DNA from: an uncultured Candidatus Entotheonella sp.
Lineage (GTDB): Bacteria > Tectomicrobia > Entotheonellia > Entotheonellales > Entotheonellaceae
Length of the DNA stretch: 64,000 nucleotides
Direction of reading: 5' to 3'
Assembly: GCA_951828535.1 (NCBI GenBank)
Contig: OX639990.1
Coordinates: forward strand, 297,300-361,299
The notes beneath the pieces were generated by a model. That model did no database searches and had not been told where the DNA came from. It saw nothing but the letters and a program-made list of their open reading frames with translations. The translations under genes and the position numbers were made by a program. Shown here piece after piece: positions 60,964 through 64,000 of the stretch (position 1 is the stretch's first letter; every line of letters starts with the position of its first letter).

Positions 60964-61620
60964 TTACCAAGCGTGTTTCCGTCCGTCCCAAGTCAAGAAG
61001 CACCCGTGCTCGGCTGCCGTCAGGGAGGCAAAAACCCGCCGCATGCCGGTGACGCTTTCCTCCACGGAAAGGGTCGCACCGCGCCCGCCCATGTCGGTGC
61101 GGACCCAGCCGGGATGCATGACGATGGCGATCAAGCCCTCGGCGCCCCACGTTGGCGCCAGTTCGCGGAACCGGTCGTTCAGCGCCGCCTTGGATTCGCC
61201 ATACGTGCCGAGGCGGCGCTTGCTGCCATAACGCGCCCCAAGTTGGCTTGTCATCAAAACAATTTTCTTCTCACGGCTGCGCCGCACGACATCCACCAGG
61301 GCTTGGGTGACGCGAATCGGCGCCTCGGCGTTGATCGCCATGACCTCCTCGGAACTCAGGCCCCGGTCCATGACGCCAGCGTTATGGATCAGAAGATCGA
61401 TGCCTTCAGATGCAACGGCAGCGGCCAGCGCAGTGGTCTGATCGGCCCGCCGCACGTCAAGCTCGTGCAGCACCAGGTCGCCGATAAGCCGGCCCAGCGT
61501 GCCGGGGCGGTCCGGGGTGCGAGTCGTGGCGTGGACGCGCCAGCCGTCGGCGGCGTATTGGCGCGCCAACTCCAACCCGATGCCGCGACTCGCACCGATG
61601 ATCATCACGGTGCCCGTCAT
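60964..61620 (-). CDS. SDR-family oxidoreductase (C-factor-like)
   Basis: A 218-residue short-chain dehydrogenase. TVMIIGASRGIGLELARQYA gives the cofactor loop, NAGVMDRGLSSEEVMAINAE the NAG and asparagine, SREKKIVLMTSQLGARYGSK the catalytic Ser, and TYGESKAALNDRFRELAPTW the YxxxK pair, with MHPGWVRTDMGGRGATLSVE after strand 6. The short length matches the CsgA/C-factor type of SDR. The substrate is not known. It begins 8 bp downstream of the NHL-repeat gene stop on the same strand, so both are probably co-transcribed. Confidence 0.88.
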   Translation of the reverse strand: MTGTVMIIGASRGIGLELARQYAADGWRVHATTRTPDRPGTLGRLIGDLVLHELDVRRADQTTALAAAVASEGIDLLIHNAGVMDRGLSSEEVMAINAEAPIRVTQALVDVVRRSREKKIVLMTSQLGARYGSKRRLGTYGESKAALNDRFRELAPTWGAEGLIAIVMHPGWVRTDMGGRGATLSVEESVTGMRRVFASLTAAEHGCFLTWDGRKHAW

Positions 61621-61628
61621 GCGCGGCC

Positions 61629-62654
61629 CTACGTGACTTCAAGGGTGGGATTGCGGAGCGGAGCGGCAAACTGCGTTTCGTCCAAGGGAATAGCGTCTTT
61701 CTGGTAGATCTGGATGCGGTACGATTCATAATCGGCGATGAACAGCCGGAACTCGTCGTCGATGCGCACCGACCGCGGGTGCCTCAGAAACTGCTCCTGC
61801 TCCAGCTTACCGACTTCTCGCAGGCGGTTGGAGACCGCGTTGGTCAGCATGTAGCTGCGAGCGACTCGGGACAGCGTGGCGTTGCCGTGGAAGCTCCACA
61901 CGTAATGCCCCTCGGCGTTGAACATCTGTACGCGGTTGTTGCCCCAGTCGGCTACGTAAATGTCGCCGTGGGCGTCCACCGCGATACCCGTCGGCCGGTC
62001 GAATTCGCCCTCATCGCTACCCGGCCTGCCGACGGCTTGCTTGAACTCACCACTGCCGGAAAACACCTGGTAGCGGTTGTTGCCCCAATCGGCCACGTAG
62101 ATGTCCCCCAGCTCGTCCACGTGCACGCCCCAGGGCAGGTTGAACTGCCCCGGCTCTGAACCGTGTGAGCCGAAGCCGTCCAGGTACTTGCCATCGGCGG
62201 TGAACCTTTGCACGCGGTGGTTGCGGGAATCGACCACGACCATGTTGCCGTCGCCGTCGAAGGCGATGCCGGTCGGCCCGTCCAGCTCGCCCCTGCCGGC
62301 GCCTTCGGTGCCCCATTTGCTCAAGAATTCGCCGTCCCGGCTGAAGCGTGTGATGCGGTGGGTTGCTTCATCGCTGACGAAGAGGTCGCCATGGCCGTTG
62401 GTGACGATCTGCACCGGCCAGATGAACTGCCCGTCGTCGGACCCGTAGCCGCCGATCTGCTTCAGGTCATCGGTTTGCTGTTCCATGTCCTCCATGGGCC
62501 AGACACGAATCAGCGTCACACCCTCCGAGCGGCACAAAATGTAGGCCGTGTCATCCCCGAAGGCGATATCCGTCGGGAAGTTGGTGATGCGGCGCATGCC
62601 GAGGGTCTTCAGATACGGATACCCCGCTCTCAGTAATCCATGTGGGCGTGTCAT
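61629..62654 (-). CDS. NHL-repeat beta-propeller protein
   Basis: A 341-residue protein with at least four to six NHL repeats forming a propeller. Repeats include DLFVSDEATHRITRFSRDGE, MVVVDSRNHRVQRFTADGKY, IYVADWGNNRYQVFSGSGEF and IYVADWGNNRVQMFNAEGHY, spaced about 48 residues. No signal peptide is present. Such propellers bind proteins or small ligands, and in this context may be structural or enzyme-linked (for example peptidylglycine-like lyases use NHL folds). It precedes the SDR gene by 8 bp and follows the DUF1501 gene by about 30 bp. Confidence 0.87.
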   Translation of the reverse strand: MTRPHGLLRAGYPYLKTLGMRRITNFPTDIAFGDDTAYILCRSEGVTLIRVWPMEDMEQQTDDLKQIGGYGSDDGQFIWPVQIVTNGHGDLFVSDEATHRITRFSRDGEFLSKWGTEGAGRGELDGPTGIAFDGDGNMVVVDSRNHRVQRFTADGKYLDGFGSHGSEPGQFNLPWGVHVDELGDIYVADWGNNRYQVFSGSGEFKQAVGRPGSDEGEFDRPTGIAVDAHGDIYVADWGNNRVQMFNAEGHYVWSFHGNATLSRVARSYMLTNAVSNRLREVGKLEQEQFLRHPRSVRIDDEFRLFIADYESYRIQIYQKDAIPLDETQFAAPLRNPTLEVT

Positions 62655-62685
62655 AAGTCGCTCTCCCTGCTGCCGCCTGCTTGGG

Positions 62686-63825
62686 CTAGCCAGCTTTGAA
62701 AGGCGTCAACTGCTCGAACGTGCCCTTGACGATCGGCTTGGCCTCGACACCCATCCATTGTTCAAGCACCGTTCCATAAATGCCGCGGAAATCGATCGTG
62801 TGCTTCAGGTCCTCACCGTGTTCCCAGTCGGCGGGGTCGAGCGACGGGTATTCCGCGTACAGACCGCCCTGCACTTGATTGCCGAACAGGAAGGCGCCGC
62901 CGCCGGAGCCGTGATCCGTGCCGCTGCCGTTGTCGCGCATGCGGCGGCCGAATTCCGTGAACACCAGCATGGTGACGTCGTCCGCGGCGTCATGCTCTTC
63001 CAGGTCATCGAAGAAGTCCCCGATAGCACCGGAGAGATCTTGCAGCAGCTTGGGGTGGCTCGGCATCTCGTTGGCGTGCGTATCGTAGCCGCCGTGCGCC
63101 GTGTAGAAGATGCGGGTGCCGAGGCCCGCCAGATGGATGCGGGCCACATCGCGGAGATTCTTGGCGATGACGTTGTCGGCATACTCGACCGCGGATTCAT
63201 ACTTGTGGGCCACGTCGGCCAGCAGGTCGGCGCCCTTGAGAATGTCGATGCCCGTCTTGCCGATGTATTCCGACACCGGGCCGGTGCCGATGGCCTGGCC
63301 GTATATATTCTCAAATGCCGCGAGGGCCTTGCCGCGCAGCGCTTCCTTTTCCAGCCGGTTCATGACGCCGTAGCTTTCCAGGTCGCCGACCGAGGTGACC
63401 GGCACGCCGGTGACGGCCATGGCGCGCGGCAGGCCCATGCCGACGTTGACACCGGTCAACACGTTGCCAGCCTGCGGATCCAATTCCCGCACGGCCAGTC
63501 CGACCCAGCCTTCGTTGCCCACTCTGTCGGGCTCGCAGGTGTGCCAGATATCCATGCCGCGAAAGTGCGAGCGGTTCGAGTTCGGGTAGCCGATCCCCTG
63601 AATGATCGCCATCTTGCCTTCGTCATAGAGCCGTTTCAGCGGCGCCGCATGGGTGTTGATTCCCAGTCTGTCGTTGATCGGCACCACCTGATCCGGCTGA
63701 ATGACGATCTTCTTGCGAGCGTCGTAGTAGTGCTCGCTGGTATACGGCACCAGGGTGTTCATGAAGTCGTTGCCGCCGGTCAACTGCACGACGACCAACG
63801 TGTTCTCGGCTTTATTCGCACTCAT
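62686..63825 (-). CDS. DUF1501 family protein
   Basis: A 379-residue protein with the sulfatase/alkaline phosphatase-like DUF1501 fold. It begins MSANKAENTLVVVQLTGGND, has NDFMNTLVPYTSEHYYDARK and SNRSHFRGMDIWHTCEPDRV, and the C-terminal MLVFTEFGRRMRDNGSGTDH with the GTDHGSGGGAFLFG motif. No signal peptide is seen, unusual for a family often exported by Tat. The family is normally next to DUF1800 genes, as here. Its start is debatable: the chosen ATG has AAAGGGA upstream, but an ATG six codons earlier overlaps the DUF1800 stop as TGATG. Function is unknown. Confidence 0.86.
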   Translation of the reverse strand: MSANKAENTLVVVQLTGGNDFMNTLVPYTSEHYYDARKKIVIQPDQVVPINDRLGINTHAAPLKRLYDEGKMAIIQGIGYPNSNRSHFRGMDIWHTCEPDRVGNEGWVGLAVRELDPQAGNVLTGVNVGMGLPRAMAVTGVPVTSVGDLESYGVMNRLEKEALRGKALAAFENIYGQAIGTGPVSEYIGKTGIDILKGADLLADVAHKYESAVEYADNVIAKNLRDVARIHLAGLGTRIFYTAHGGYDTHANEMPSHPKLLQDLSGAIGDFFDDLEEHDAADDVTMLVFTEFGRRMRDNGSGTDHGSGGGAFLFGNQVQGGLYAEYPSLDPADWEHGEDLKHTIDFRGIYGTVLEQWMGVEAKPIVKGTFEQLTPFKAG

Positions 63826-63842
63826 GTCTTTCCCTTTCTTCA

Positions 63843-64000
63843 TCAGGCGAACTGATAATCAACGGTGGAGGCTACCATTTGCAGCAGATTGTGGACGCCG
63901 GCACGATCCTGCCCGCTGTCTTTCATGCCCTGGAGCTCCTCGGTGTAGGCCGTCAACGCTGCGAGGGTCTTATCGCTGACCTTGATGCCGCCCAGCAGAT
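63843..64000 (-). CDS. DUF1800 family protein, C-terminal part
   Basis: Open at the right window edge. About 52 residues are visible, LLGGIKVSDKTLAALTAYTE, HNLLQMVASTVDYQFA and stop, which matches the end of DUF1800 proteins. These are of unknown function and are almost always followed by a DUF1501 gene. The stop codon overlaps a potential DUF1501 start (TGATG), showing tight coupling. Confidence 0.72.
   Translation of the reverse strand, partial: LLGGIKVSDKTLAALTAYTEELQGMKDSGQDRAGVHNLLQMVASTVDYQFA

Overview
The window is a GC-rich, densely packed bacterial chromosome segment with no phage or plasmid backbone. Two tRNA genes that do not encode CCA, DUF6178 and DUF4911 family proteins, a MoxR/BchI-like ATPase, CaiB/BaiF and mandelate-racemase type catabolic enzymes, and a DUF1800/DUF1501 pair suggest an uncultivated Gram-negative bacterium of broadly deltaproteobacterial or Tectomicrobia-like affinity. 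That placement is inference, because no rRNA is present.

Layout. 0-3 kb: end of metY, then a two-gene PaeR7I/XhoI-like type II restriction-modification system. 3-10.4 kb: a MetC-like enzyme, an SDR, a DHA2-type exporter, a Gfo/Idh/MocA oxidoreductase, a nitroreductase and a coupled HTTM membrane-protein pair. 10.4-18 kb: a frameshifted DUF2442 gene, an intradiol dioxygenase with a VOC protein, a B12-binding radical SAM enzyme, a polytopic membrane protein, and a molybdenum hydroxylase large subunit with a MoaD-like partner. 18-23 kb is a gene graveyard: a nuclease lipoprotein gene split by an IS5-family element, VapBC remains, a frameshifted small gene coupled to an intact HAD hydrolase, the 5' stub of a type I methylase (hsdM), and an intact HigBA module whose antitoxin carries an ImmA/IrrE peptidase domain.

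23-34 kb holds housekeeping and catabolic genes (class III aminotransferase, argJ, dut, CoA transferase, a J-domain protein, yceI-like, alkA-like, folD). It ends in a large ACP / fatty acyl-AMP ligase / PlsC-type fusion coupled to folD, followed by tRNA-Asp and tRNA-Val with a clear sigma70 promoter. 34.7-47 kb holds dppDF-type ATPases without permeases, a DUF4911/ATPase/DUF6178 group, moaE/moaD, dCTP deaminase, an amine dehydrogenase-like protein, trkA, an FmdB-like zinc ribbon, and a leuA/methyltransferase/NIPSNAP operon. 49-55.8 kb holds a CDF transporter, a ferritin-like/SCP2-like pair, an orphan MalK-type ATPase, a carboxymuconolactone decarboxylase-like protein, a DsbA-like protein and HicAB. 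55.8-57.2 kb is a gene-poor, partly AT-rich island with a MITE-like element and a broken gene. 57.3-64 kb holds a mandelate racemase-like enzyme divergent from a flavin-dependent oxygenase, two small exported or membrane proteins, an SDR, an NHL-repeat protein and the DUF1501/DUF1800 pair.

No CRISPR array, rRNA or obvious complete novel defence operon was seen. The most notable signals are the ACP-ligase-acyltransferase fusion, two MoaD-like proteins with residues beyond the terminal Gly-Gly, a molybdenum hydroxylase large subunit lacking its partners, a cleanly reversible IS insertion, and several broken genes that are visible only when frames are joined.
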